Assembly (NCBI RefSeq): GCF_014201335.1
Contig: NZ_JACHEB010000006.1
Span: 124,001-188,000 of the forward strand
DNA length: 64,000 nucleotides
Direction of reading: 5' to 3'
From: Tunturiibacter gelidiferens
GTDB lineage: Bacteria; Acidobacteriota; Terriglobia; Terriglobales; Acidobacteriaceae
A program made the position numbers and the translations under genes. Shown in pieces: positions 17,206-25,933 of this stretch. Position 1 is the first letter of the stretch, and the number at the start of each line of letters is the position of its first letter. Below the pieces are notes generated by a model, which worked only from the letters and a program-made list of their open reading frames with translations, did no database searches and was not told the origin of the DNA.

Positions 17206-20200
17206 GCCTTTCGAATCCACCTGCTGTCGACGAAAAAAACTTCTGGCTGACGCGCACCGCCAAGCCGATCTTCTTCTTTCTTATCGTGCTCACGATTGCT
17301 GGCACATACGCGGCCTTCCGAGTGCCAATCTCTGTCTTTCCTGATACTAACTTTCCGCGTGTGGTTATCGGTGTCGATAACGGTGTAATGCCGGTTGAGC
17401 AGATGCAGGTCACGATCACGAAGCCGATTGAAGACGCCGTTAACTTTGTCCCCGGGCTCGTGACGGTTCGCAGCACGACCAGTCGTGGATCCGCCGAGGT
17501 GAGTCTATTTTTTGACTGGAACGTTGACATGTTCCGCACACTGCAGCTCACTGACGCCGCATTGGCAAAGATGCAATCGAGTCTCCCCAGCACCGCGAAG
17601 ATCACGACGAACCGGTTGACCTTCGCGACTTTTCCTATTGTGGGGTATGCGCTGACAGCAGATGACCGCGGCCCGAATAGCGTGTCGCCCACAGCTCTAT
17701 GGCAGATCGCAACCTACGATCTCAAACCTCCTTTGGATCGCGTCACCGGTGTGAGCACGGTTGTTGTTCAGGGTGGCAAGGTTCCCGAGTTTCACATCGT
17801 GCCGGACCCTGCGCGCTTGCAGAGCGCGGGTATTACCATTCTCGATCTGGTGAACGCGGTGCAGACGTCAAATATCATCGACTCTCCCGGACTCTACGAG
17901 GCCGATCACCAGTTAATTCTCGGGCTAGTGGGTGCACAGGCGCACGATGTCGAATCGCTTGGACGACTCGTGGTTAAGACGACGACCGCCGGCGTTCCGA
18001 TTCGCATCTCGGATGTGGCAACCCTAGGGCCGGCGACTCTTCCCGTGTATACCTCGGTAGACGCCAACGGGATACCGTCTGTGTTGCTCAACGTAACGAG
18101 GCAACCTACGAGCAACACGGTTGCCGTGGCCGCCGCGGTAGCCGCGGAGATCGCTCAGCTCAGCAGGACACTACCTCCGGGGGTCCGTCTCACACCATTC
18201 TACGATCAATCAGAGCTTGTTCGCGAAAGCATTGCCAGCGTTCGCGACGCCATTCTGATTGGCCTATTGCTAGCGTGCGTGATTCTATTTTTATTTTTGC
18301 ACGACTGGACCTCGTCACTCATCGCTGGCATGGTGATACCTGTCACCGTCGCAGTTACAATTCTTTTTCTCTGGGTCATCGGACAGAGTTTTAATCTGAT
18401 GACGCTTGGCGGCCTCGCCGCCGCTATTGGCCTTGTTATCGACGATGCCATCGTAGTCGTGGAAAATATCGTCGTGCACCGGGATCGCGGGCAGTCTCGC
18501 ATCGATGCGGTACGTACCTCGCTGCACGAGATCACGATGCCCCTCATAGGGTCTACCGTCACACCTGTAGTCGTCTTTCTTCCTCTGATCGCGGTTACCG
18601 GAGTGACAGGCAGCTTCTTCCGGGCATTAGCTGTAACTATGACTGCGGCGCTTCTCACGTCACTCCTGTTGGCTCTGACCTTCACTCCTGCACTCTCTCT
18701 GTCGCTTTTGCGACAAGGGCCCGAAAGTTCACACTTGAAGCCGTCCGTAGAGAGCGCAGACGGAGATAATGATGAGAACGGCCCCTTCATGCGGCGTGTT
18801 CTAAGCTTGCACAACCGCGTGCTGAGCTGGACAATTCGTCGAAGTTGGGCATTGGCAGCCATCGCTGCCGTTCTGATCGCAGTGGGGTACTTTGCATACA
18901 ACGCACTTGGATCAAACCTGCTTCCAGAGATGGATGAAGGGAGCTTCATCCTTGACTACATCATGCCTGCGGGCAGTTCTCTTGCAACGACGAACAAAGC
19001 GCTCGATCGAGTGGAAAAGATTCTCCGCGACACGCCAGAAGTTTCGATCACAACACGACGCACTGGTCTGCAGCTTGGACTCGCGGCCGTCACAGAGGCA
19101 AACACCGGGGATATATCGGTACGCCTGAAGGCGAAGCGATCACGCGCGATTGATGAGATTATCTCTGATGTAAGGGAAAAGATTAAGGAACAGGAGCCTG
19201 AACTTGACGTCGAGTTTGTACAGGTTCTTGAGGATATGATCAACGATCTTTCGAACTCTCCCGAACCGATTCAGATTAAACTCTTCTCGAACGACACCAT
19301 ACTTCTGCACGATCTTGGACCGAAGGTGCAGGCGGCCATTTCAGCAATTCCGGGAGTCGTCGATACCCAAAACGGCGTCGACAACACACTGAGCGGCCCA
19401 GCGACCACGTTTCAGGTTGACCCAGCTCTGGCTAGCCGATTGGGCTTCACGGTTCAGGAGGTGGCTGAAGATGTGACCTCGCTGCTGGATGGCCTGCCTT
19501 CGACCGATCCGGTGATTGTGGCTGGCCGGCCTTACACCGTCCGCGTGCGCATGTCAGACGAACATCGCGTCTCGTTGAGCACGATCGAGAACACAGTCTT
19601 CAACTCTGCGACGGGACGCACTGCGACGTTGGGTGCACTCGCTGAGATCAAAGAGCTGCCTCCGCAGAATGAGATCCGTCGCGAAAATCTTGAGCAGGTT
19701 GTACTAGTAAGCGGTCGGTTGGAGGGTTCTAATCTGGGCGGTGCCATGGTCAAGGTGAAAGACGCGATGGCTAAGCTGAATCTTCCGGCGAGTGTTCGGG
19801 TAGAGTACGGCGGCACGTATGAGGAGCAGCAGAAGTCTTTTCGCGAGCTCGTCCAGGTTCTCATTCTTGCGCTTGCACTGGTCTTTGGTGTTCTGCTTGC
19901 TGAATTTAGAAACTTCTCCGCGCCGATTGCAATCCTTACGAGCTCCGTTCTTTCCATGGCGGGAGTCGTTCTGGCGCTGCTGATTACACGAACCGACTTC
20001 AATGTCGCAAGCTTTATGGGCTTGATTATGGTGATCGGGATTGTAGCCAAAAATGGCATCCTGCTGCTGGATGCGGATGAACGTGCGCGGGCTGAGGGCG
20101 CAGAGGCGCTCGATGCGATGATGCATGCGGCTCAGAGACGGTTGCGGCCAATCTTAATGACTGCAACGGCGGCGATGTGTGGGATGCTGCCGCTGGCTTT

Positions 20201-20366
20201 TGCTCTGGGTGCCGGATCGCAGATGCTGCAGCCACTGGCGATTGCCGTGATTGGCGGTCTTTTGATCTCGGTGGTACTGAGCCTGATCGTTACGCCTGCG
20301 ATGTATTACCATTTGACTTCCAAAGGCGAGCGGGGAGGGGTGGAAGAGCCACAGGCGATTGTATGA
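17202..20366 (+). CDS. RND efflux transporter (complete)
   Basis: 1054-aa proton-motive-force-driven inner-membrane pump starting at GTG 17202 inside the end of the adaptor gene. The full RND layout is present: TM1 at about residues 18-38, a first large periplasmic domain to about 345, TM2-TM6, TM7 near 560, a second periplasmic domain, and TM8-TM12 to about 1040. The proton-relay Asp pair is in VIDDAIVVVENI (TM4), and the partner Lys is in GIVAKNGILLLD (TM10). Sequence style is of the multidrug HAE1/MdtBC group more than of metal pumps, since I see no metal-binding motif. With the TolC and adaptor genes it forms a complete efflux set, probably under the 13245 operator. Confidence 0.94.
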   Translation: MSLSNPPAVDEKNFWLTRTAKPIFFFLIVLTIAGTYAAFRVPISVFPDTNFPRVVIGVDNGVMPVEQMQVTITKPIEDAVNFVPGLVTVRSTTSRGSAEVSLFFDWNVDMFRTLQLTDAALAKMQSSLPSTAKITTNRLTFATFPIVGYALTADDRGPNSVSPTALWQIATYDLKPPLDRVTGVSTVVVQGGKVPEFHIVPDPARLQSAGITILDLVNAVQTSNIIDSPGLYEADHQLILGLVGAQAHDVESLGRLVVKTTTAGVPIRISDVATLGPATLPVYTSVDANGIPSVLLNVTRQPTSNTVAVAAAVAAEIAQLSRTLPPGVRLTPFYDQSELVRESIASVRDAILIGLLLACVILFLFLHDWTSSLIAGMVIPVTVAVTILFLWVIGQSFNLMTLGGLAAAIGLVIDDAIVVVENIVVHRDRGQSRIDAVRTSLHEITMPLIGSTVTPVVVFLPLIAVTGVTGSFFRALAVTMTAALLTSLLLALTFTPALSLSLLRQGPESSHLKPSVESADGDNDENGPFMRRVLSLHNRVLSWTIRRSWALAAIAAVLIAVGYFAYNALGSNLLPEMDEGSFILDYIMPAGSSLATTNKALDRVEKILRDTPEVSITTRRTGLQLGLAAVTEANTGDISVRLKAKRSRAIDEIISDVREKIKEQEPELDVEFVQVLEDMINDLSNSPEPIQIKLFSNDTILLHDLGPKVQAAISAIPGVVDTQNGVDNTLSGPATTFQVDPALASRLGFTVQEVAEDVTSLLDGLPSTDPVIVAGRPYTVRVRMSDEHRVSLSTIENTVFNSATGRTATLGALAEIKELPPQNEIRRENLEQVVLVSGRLEGSNLGGAMVKVKDAMAKLNLPASVRVEYGGTYEEQQKSFRELVQVLILALALVFGVLLAEFRNFSAPIAILTSSVLSMAGVVLALLITRTDFNVASFMGLIMVIGIVAKNGILLLDADERARAEGAEALDAMMHAAQRRLRPILMTATAAMCGMLPLAFALGAGSQMLQPLAIAVIGGLLISVVLSLIVTPAMYYHLTSKGERGGVEEPQAIV

Positions 20367-20586
20367 GCCTCAGTGTCTGAGCCTCATAGAACCGAAAGTC
20401 CGCCATACCCCCGCATATTATTCTCCACCCTGTTTCTATTCGCACTTTAGTGACACGCTCGTGGCTCTGTATCGGTTGGGGGTAGAAGGAGAAATCGATT
20501 CTGCCAATTCTGGGACGGCCTCGGTCAGGCCCAACCCGACACGCAGTCATGGGGATAGTCGCAACAATTCAACATGATCTCCTTCA

Positions 20587-20790
20587 TCAGGCTGCTACTC
20601 CGTAGAATGGGAGGTATGGCTCCTGGGTGTTCAAGATGCGATGAAGCAGTACTGCCAATTTGCGAGCGACGGCGACGATGGCCCGATTGCGGGACCGCTT
20701 GCCTCCGCGCGATGCCAGGTGCAGACCCACTGTCGTAAGGTCGGATCTCTCCCATGCGGACCGAGCACTTCCTCAATCTATGAAGACCAC
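20587..20790 (-). pseudogene. IS110-family transposase, C-terminal remnant with frameshift
   Basis: On the minus strand, one frame reads VLGPHGRDPTLRQW and the next frame continues VGLHLASRGGKRSRNR, then AIVAVARKLAVLLHRI and LNTQEPYLPFYGVAA before a stop. The RAIVAVARKLAVLLHR block is characteristic of the C-terminal (transposase_20) region of IS110/IS1111 transposases. The two parts are in different frames, so there is a frameshift, and the N-terminal catalytic part is missing. This is dead mobile-element DNA at the left end of the gene-poor stretch that borders the alpha-galactosidase. Confidence 0.65.
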
Positions 20791-20809
20791 ATCATTAGGT
20801 TTGACTTAT

Positions 20810-20905
20810 GACCGGACATCCCGACCGACAAAATCCAGCACTTCGAGTTTCACGTTGCCGTCTACTGCGATTGTCTTATGCGGCGAGATCTGGGTATAGG
20901 ACTCT
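20810..20905 (-). pseudogene. Possible alpha/beta-hydrolase N-terminal scrap
   Basis: The minus strand reads SPHKTIAVDGNVKLEVLDF before losing similarity. This resembles the start of the mature part of acidobacterial secreted alpha/beta hydrolases (KLEVLDWGG-type opening). There is no start with ribosome-binding site and no catalytic region. It is only about 25 codons, so the assignment is weak. Confidence 0.3.
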
Positions 20906-20952
20906 GAGCGGCGTAACCTGCTCCCACAATGGTCTTCCATGGCTTCGCACCC

Positions 20953-21022
20953 TCGATTCGCGAGTGTTGCGTGCTAGCGAAAAATTGACGCAACAAAAAC
21001 AGCCATTTCGATTAAGCGACAG
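20953..21022. repeat. Diverged direct repeat, copy 1
   Basis: About 70 bases, from TCGATTCGCG to CGACAG, closely match 22109-22180. Over the 58 aligned bases from TGTTGCGTGC onward I count about eight differences, all transitions. Each copy contains a TTGCGT ... RYGCAA inverted pair around an AAAAATTG loop. The two copies lie on either side of the integrase-like fragment at 21300. Confidence 0.6.
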
Positions 21023-21174
21023 AGTTGTTGTCAGATTGCGAATTAACATCTTATTTATCAGCTATTTAACTACGCAACGCTCTTCCGAAACTACCTAGAA
21101 TAGGTCACGAAGGTAGTTTGAGTCCTGTTGCTTTTCAAGTGCTTCAAGTACCTTTAACCCGGCAACACGCCAAG

Positions 21175-21249
21175 TGGGAATCCCGCGTTCTCAGCGGGAT
21201 TCCCAAGTTTGGTGGGAAAGTCCGTCTTTGCACTTTGGACTTTTCCGCC
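21175..21249. repeat. Two adjacent strong hairpins
   Basis: Hairpin one is TGGGAATCCCGC (21175-21186) and GCGGGATTCCCA (21194-21205), a perfect 12-bp stem with a 7-base loop. Hairpin two is GGTGGGAAAGTCC (21211-21223) and GGACTTTTCCGCC (21237-21249), fully paired if two G:U pairs are allowed. They sit about 50 bases before the integrase-like ORF. They may be a terminator pair, a recombination site or remains of an element end; the sequence does not decide. Confidence 0.5.
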
Positions 21250-21302
21250 ACACTTCTTTTCCATAGCCCGTTTTTCCCGGTTTCGATATCTAGGGGAGGG
21301 TG

Positions 21303-21632
21303 ATGCTTGCCAAGGTCCGCAGCTCCATTTTTCCGCCGATCAGTGGCCTTGTCCTTCTGGATGGCATGGGAGTTCCGAGGTACTGGAGTGACCTCGCGCC
21401 GTCAACGCTCGGCAAGAAACTAATCCAGCGTGAGTCCTTCTACCCTCGCGCGGATGAAGTTCTGGGTGTCGGGAAGCTGGACGACGCGCTCGCTGAACTT
21501 GACGTCGAAGTTATCTGTCGCGCCCTCGAAGCGTACTTTCTGACGCTTAGAAGCCGGCCTGTCACGCCCGCCACAGAGGAACGGTCCAAATCACCAGTCG
21601 CCCAGGCTCTTTCCGACCTTCCCGCTCTTTGA
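21303..21632 (+). pseudogene. Tyrosine-recombinase N-terminal fragment (probable)
   Basis: A 109-aa ORF opening MLAKVRSSIFPPISGLVLLDGM then a GVPRYWSDL motif, which resembles the N-terminal arm of a group of phage-type integrases that begin with a short 'SGLVLLDG.P.PRYW' block. The C-terminal catalytic domain is absent: the frame ends at 21632 and the following 650 bases show no recombinase motif. It is flanked by the paired hairpins and lies between the two copies of the 70-bp repeat. It could still be translated, but not as an active recombinase. Identification is from memory of the family and moderately sure. Confidence 0.45.
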
Positions 21633-22108
21633 ATCGCATCAGTCGGCCACCTCTTGCGGCAGCAGTCATCCAGGCGTTGATTCCCTGCTTGACCCAGACC
21701 GGGATTCTGCGCTGCGTTAGCGGGTAATGCGCCAGAGTTCATCAAACGTCAGAATCGCTTTGGCAGATGAGCTGGCCGCTCGTGGCAAGGCAATGCCCGG
21801 TGGAAGGTTTGCTCTGAACTGAGTCAATGAATTTATTCAAGCGCACAGGAAGCGCAGCACGTTTCTCAAGAAGACACCACCGTCAGCTTTCATCGATCTG
21901 AATAAGAAAAAACAAATTCACAACAAACATGTGAACCACAGTCGGCAGGACGACGAGCAAGATTTTGATCTTTGACTGCTACAACCGGCGCAGTCGAACG
22001 AGATTGAGTGATGGCAGGTTGAGCGCACGACGCTCCATCTGTTCCACGCCAACACGCCTTTGCGTAGAAATGCTGGTTCTTGCAGGCGGGACACAGGGAT
22101 GCCGCCAT
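21633..22108. other. Non-coding stretch without a supportable gene
   Basis: No frame on either strand has a ribosome-binding site with a protein-like product. Short frames here are interrupted and of low complexity. It probably represents decayed mobile DNA between the integrase-like fragment and the second repeat copy. Confidence 0.5.
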
Positions 22109-22180
22109 CGATTCGCGTGGTTGTTGCGTGCCAGTGAAAAATTGATGCAACAAAAACGGCCATTTCGATCAAACAACAGG
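22109..22180. repeat. Diverged direct repeat, copy 2
   Basis: Same orientation as 20953-21022 and about 1.16 kb away from it. Differences from copy 1 are transitions, and the TTGCGT ... ATGCAA inverted pair is kept in weakened form. Minus-strand reading frames through it run for about 90-100 codons but have no good start. Confidence 0.6.
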
Positions 22181-22295
22181 TTTTCTGAAGAACGAACTTC
22201 GCGAAACGGCGTTATCAGCAACTTCGGAATGCCGAGACACGGATGGAGTTTAATCTCCCCGTTTTCCGAGAACCGTGTCGACATTGTGGATCAAA

Positions 22296-24539
22296 TCACG
22301 GGAGCCGCTCAAGGACTAAAGCAGTGCTGTCATAATCGCCCTCGAGCTTCAGGTTCACACCGGCGTCCATCAGCACGGAGCCCGATACGACCTCCTCCCC
22401 CGTGTACTTCTCCGGGTCCAACGGACGAAGGCGGTACATCGCGTCGGGGTCAATCCCACGCAGGCGAACGGTGGGGTAGGGCAGCCGCAATCGCTGGCTA
22501 TGCTGAAGTGCCAGCAGCACGGCCTGCGAGCCATCCTCTGCAACATATTCCATCTGCGATGGATCGCCTGTCAGCGGCGATGCAAGCCGATACAGCCTGC
22601 CTTGTTGCACCGTAGTACGAACGGTCTTGTAAAACTCTGTGAGCTTCGCCGAGAGCGCCAGGTCGGCATCGGAAAACTTCGTCAGGTTTGCGCCAATGCC
22701 GAGCGCGCCCTGCATGGCCACAACAAAACGATACTGCAGCGGAACCATGCGGTGATCCATGCTTGGCACGTCCGTCACCCACGCCACCATGGTCTGTGAC
22801 GTGTACGCCTGCGTGTAGCCAAACTGAATGTCCTGCCGGTCGAGCGCGTCCGTATTATCACTCGGCCAAACCTCATCCGTGCGCTCAAGAATGCCGAGGT
22901 CCACGCGTCCGCCGCCGCTTGAGCAGGACTCGATCTCGAGCTTCGGATGCTTCGCGCGAAGTTGGTCGATCACGTCATACAGATTACGCACAGCTTCGAG
23001 ATAAATTGCCTTTTCCGCATCCGGATTGGGGTGTGTCGGCGAGGAACCCGGCGCCATGTTCCAGCCCGGTTCCGACCAGATGCGGTTATAGTCCCACTTC
23101 AGAAAAGCAATATCGTTCTCGCTCACCAGCTTGTCGAGCCAGTTGAACATCCACTCCTTCACATCGGGCCGCGCCAGGTTCAACATCAGTTGGTGGCGCT
23201 CTTCTGAGTGTTCGCGATTGGGGAACTGCATCGCCCACTCCGGATGCTGACGATACAGATCGCTGTCTGGATTTACCATCTCCGGTTCTACCCAGATGCC
23301 GAAATCCATGCCGAGCGCATGCACGCGATCGATGACCGGCTTCAACCCCTGCGGAAACTTCTTCGGCGTGATTGTCCAGTCGCCAAGTCCGGCATGGTCG
23401 TCATCACGCTTGCCGAACCAGCCATCATCGATCACGAACCTCTCCACACCTACCTTCGCGGCGCGTTCGGCGAGCGCGATCTGCGTTTCGCCCGTGAAGT
23501 TCATCTCCGTCGCCTCCCAGGAGTTGTAGATGATTGGACGCGGCTTGGGTTCACGCGCTTCACCGCGTTTGGGCAGAATCTCCCGCAACTGAAGTTGGCT
23601 CAGGATGCGCGACGCCTCGCCATCGCCGCCATCCGTATAGCCCGCGTAGAACTTAGGGGTCTCAAGTGATGCGCCGCCTGCAAGCGTCCAATGAAAGTCG
23701 AACGGGTTGTATCCGCCGGTCACACGCGGTTGGCGCAGCGAAGTATATTCGGTGACGATCTGCCAGTTGCCGCTCCAGCCAAGCTCGCCAAACCAAACCG
23801 GACCTGCCTCTTCGGTTGTCTGCTCCTCCTTGCCGATCGAAAACCACGGGTTCGCCTCGTGCGATGTGTGTCCAGTACGGCTCTCCTGCACGCTCTTTCC
23901 AGTCTTCAGCGGCTCCTCGTTCAACTGGAATTCACCGCCCCACATTCCCGTCAGCCAGCGGTGCGTATAACCCGTGCCGGCAGGCAGATTCCATGTAGCC
24001 GACGCGGCATTCTCAATGCCGAAGCTGCCTTTGCCTGTGTTTTCGATGCGTGACCAGCGCGCCAGGACGCCCTCGGGAAAGGTCTGGTAGTACAGGTGTA
24101 CGCGCAGAGGCTCCTGCGTATCCTTCAGGACGATCTCGAGTTGCGAGCCAGTTACCTTTGCCGACTCGTATTTGAGGATCAGCGTCCGATCCCCGTTCGG
24201 CGAGTTGACCTTAAGCGCTGTCTCCGGGAATATCCCGGCCCCGAATGCCGGATACTCCTGTGGCGTTGTGGCTGCCGGAGCATACTGGGAAGCGCGTTCA
24301 GGCAGGCTCTTCGCCACCGGTACGAGACCGCGGTCGCTCAGCTTCGGTCCCCAGTAAAGCGATTGCAGGATGCCCTGTTCATTGACGCCGACCACGTAGG
24401 TCATCTTGCCGGCATTGAGATACCACTGCTGACGGTCCGGTTGGGGCCGCACCGCCGTCTGAGCCGAGACAGGGCTGGGCACAAACAGACCCAACGACAC
24501 GAAACTACAGCAAGCAACAGCAGCAAGCGCTTTCAGCAC
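22296..24539 (-). CDS. Alpha-galactosidase, glycoside hydrolase family 36
   Basis: Exported enzyme of 747 aa that would remove terminal alpha-1,6-galactose from melibiose, raffinose-type sugars or galactomannan. I start at GTG 24539 because GGAGG lies six bases upstream and a signal peptide follows (VLKALAAVACCSFVSLGL, to VSAQ). The open frame extends to 24725 but that part has no such support. The N-terminal beta-sandwich is followed by a TIM barrel with FVIDDGWFGKRDDDHAGLGDW-type features. The predicted nucleophile is Asp483 in FLKWDYNR and the acid/base Asp561 in PSDNTDALDR, preceded by ESCSSGGGRVDLGIL. It stands alone and is flanked on both sides by integrase/transposase remnants, which suggests acquisition with an element or insertion next to it. 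Confidence 0.93.
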   Translation of the reverse strand: MLKALAAVACCSFVSLGLFVPSPVSAQTAVRPQPDRQQWYLNAGKMTYVVGVNEQGILQSLYWGPKLSDRGLVPVAKSLPERASQYAPAATTPQEYPAFGAGIFPETALKVNSPNGDRTLILKYESAKVTGSQLEIVLKDTQEPLRVHLYYQTFPEGVLARWSRIENTGKGSFGIENAASATWNLPAGTGYTHRWLTGMWGGEFQLNEEPLKTGKSVQESRTGHTSHEANPWFSIGKEEQTTEEAGPVWFGELGWSGNWQIVTEYTSLRQPRVTGGYNPFDFHWTLAGGASLETPKFYAGYTDGGDGEASRILSQLQLREILPKRGEAREPKPRPIIYNSWEATEMNFTGETQIALAERAAKVGVERFVIDDGWFGKRDDDHAGLGDWTITPKKFPQGLKPVIDRVHALGMDFGIWVEPEMVNPDSDLYRQHPEWAMQFPNREHSEERHQLMLNLARPDVKEWMFNWLDKLVSENDIAFLKWDYNRIWSEPGWNMAPGSSPTHPNPDAEKAIYLEAVRNLYDVIDQLRAKHPKLEIESCSSGGGRVDLGILERTDEVWPSDNTDALDRQDIQFGYTQAYTSQTMVAWVTDVPSMDHRMVPLQYRFVVAMQGALGIGANLTKFSDADLALSAKLTEFYKTVRTTVQQGRLYRLASPLTGDPSQMEYVAEDGSQAVLLALQHSQRLRLPYPTVRLRGIDPDAMYRLRPLDPEKYTGEEVVSGSVLMDAGVNLKLEGDYDSTALVLERLP

Positions 24540-24890
24540 AAAGTTCCTCCAGTCATGGAATCGTACGAGCAATCTACGACTAGAAACAACAACAATTAAC
24601 TTACCTGCCTGAACCAGGAAGGGACAGGTAGCAATCGCTCCCCGTGAAGTCGGATTTCCGGAAGCTTTAACGGGAAGAGAAGCGCGTAAGTATCTCTGCT
24701 CTCGACTGAAGTACCCAAGTAACAATCTTTTGCATGATCACCCTGTCTGTCCTCTACCCCAAGAGCGCGTCCTCTCACTTCGACCCGTTTGTTTGATCGT
24801 TGAGGAGTAGCTTGGGCCTTGAGCGGATCGAGCTTCTGCGTGGCATGGCCACTTTGCACGGCTCCCCCCGCATACGAACTAATGGAGCAA
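24540..24890. other. Upstream region of the alpha-galactosidase gene
   Basis: No gene is supported here. The strand that carries the promoter of the GH36 gene reads through a few unfinished frames. I see no clear operator palindrome; the LacI-type palindrome found at 33916 is not present. Confidence 0.45.
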
Positions 24891-25160
24891 TCAACTAGGC
24901 AGAGATTTGCAGCGCGATCTCATCGCTGAGAGACTTGCTCGGAGTACCCGCGATTTCGATATCTTGCACGGAACCGCTTCGGGCGACAGTACTTCGCTAT
25001 CAGTGCCGTTGAAAGCTGTGACGTTGTAAGGGCGAAAAGGAAGAGCTATGCTCCTCCACTTACCTGTGTTGGGGACCGCTCTGGAAGCTCCAAATGAGGG
25101 CTTGGTAACGGCCGTTAGCAACAAACTAAGGAGGGCTACGGTGTGTTGCGAACCTGTCAT
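24891..25160 (-). pseudogene. Short secreted ORF, possibly a truncated YCF48-like protein
   Basis: From ATG 25160 the frame gives a signal-peptide-like start (MTGSQHTVALLSLLLTAVTK), then WRSIALPFRPYNVTAFNGT. The latter resembles the opening of acidobacterial secreted YCF48/sialidase-type beta-propeller proteins. After this the similarity ends and the ORF stops at 89 aa, far shorter than those proteins. It is probably a broken gene. Confidence is low because only about 15 residues support the family. Confidence 0.35.
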
Positions 25161-25633
25161 TTCTATCTCTCGCTGAGCCGAAAGTCTAACATTGCCGCCA
25201 TCTCCGACCCGCCGGGTCTCGGAAACGTGGTCTTGGGAAACGTCCGGTCGAAGTTGCCGAAAGTGTGACTTTGCGGGAGTCAGAGCCGTGGAGACGCTTG
25301 CAAAAGTCGTGCGTGTACTTCTAACTTCGTCTGGCGACAAGCAGGAACAAAGACCATATCGCTCGCAATAGAAAGAAGCATACGAAGGTTAATAGCATGG
25401 TCCACTTTCGATTAGAGAAGAACCAGCACAGACAAAAGATCGCTAAACAAATGAAGAATCGGTGTCGGTAGGGCAATCCGAAAGTTGAAGGTTGGTTGAC
25501 GACAACAGTCAGTATGGAGTGACCGGCGCCGATGCGCTGACCGTGGCTTAGGCTCTGCTCACACTGGCGTTCAACACCGCCATCGCAAATCCGCTTTCCG
25601 TCTTGACCAACGAAAAGGCGCGGAAACTGGCAA
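25161..25633. other. Gene-poor stretch
   Basis: A minus-strand frame runs through most of it and ends in a hydrophobic, Cys/Phe/Leu-rich tail, but it lacks a start with ribosome-binding site. It overlaps the recombinase remnant in another frame. I regard it as non-coding. Confidence 0.45.
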
Positions 25634-25933
25634 TCAGGATTGTTGGGCCCACTCTGCCTTCCAATTCCGATACAGGCTCCGCGTGAATGGGAATAAGCCT
25701 GTTCTCCCTTCATGGTTTCGCTGGCAAAAGGCACACTTGTCATCCGATGAATGAGCGCTCTGAAAACGCCAGCGAAGCAGGTCTTCCGTCATGTACGTAT
25801 CCAGCGGGACCGGCTTAGCTGATGCCTCCGTTTTACAGTAGCCCGCCACCTGGTGCCAAATGGACCGGGGCACATTGAGCTCAAGGTTGTCGAAATCTGC
25901 ATTCTGCCGGCCAAGCGCCAGTAGTTCGCTCAC
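25634..25933 (-). pseudogene. Tyrosine recombinase catalytic-domain remnant, frameshifted
   Basis: The minus strand reads RVSELLALGRQNADFDNLEL, then NVPRSIWHQVAGYCKTEASA, then KPVPLDTYMTEDLLRWR and QSAHSSDD. This is the mid-catalytic part of phage-type tyrosine recombinases, with the first active-site Arg region (RVSELLAL) and the KTEAS(A/R)KPVPLD beta-hairpin. After SSDD the usual VFAS...MKG continuation is found in another frame (VPFASETMKGEQAYS, around 25690-25740), so there is a frameshift. The later HxxR and catalytic Tyr boxes are missing. The fragment is dead, and it marks the right side of the alpha-galactosidase island. Confidence 0.68.

Noticed and set aside
20660..20899. Plus-strand ORF of 79 aa in the gene-poor stretch
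   Set aside because: It runs antisense to the IS110 transposase remnant, which explains the open frame.
21979..22284. Minus-strand ORF of 101 aa through the second repeat copy
   Set aside because: No start signals. Copy 1 of the repeat is not open in a comparable way, and no motif is recognisable.
22947..23669. Plus-strand ORFs (86 and 153 aa) opposite the alpha-galactosidase
   Set aside because: Antisense shadows of a strongly conserved GH36 gene.
24540..24725. Longer N-terminus for the alpha-galactosidase
   Set aside because: The extension has no leader or ribosome-binding site, whereas GTG 24539 has both a GGAGG and a signal peptide.
25321..25743. 140-aa ORF with a hydrophobic tail as a membrane protein gene
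   Set aside because: Its beginning is a frameshifted piece of the recombinase remnant and its end lacks any family signal.
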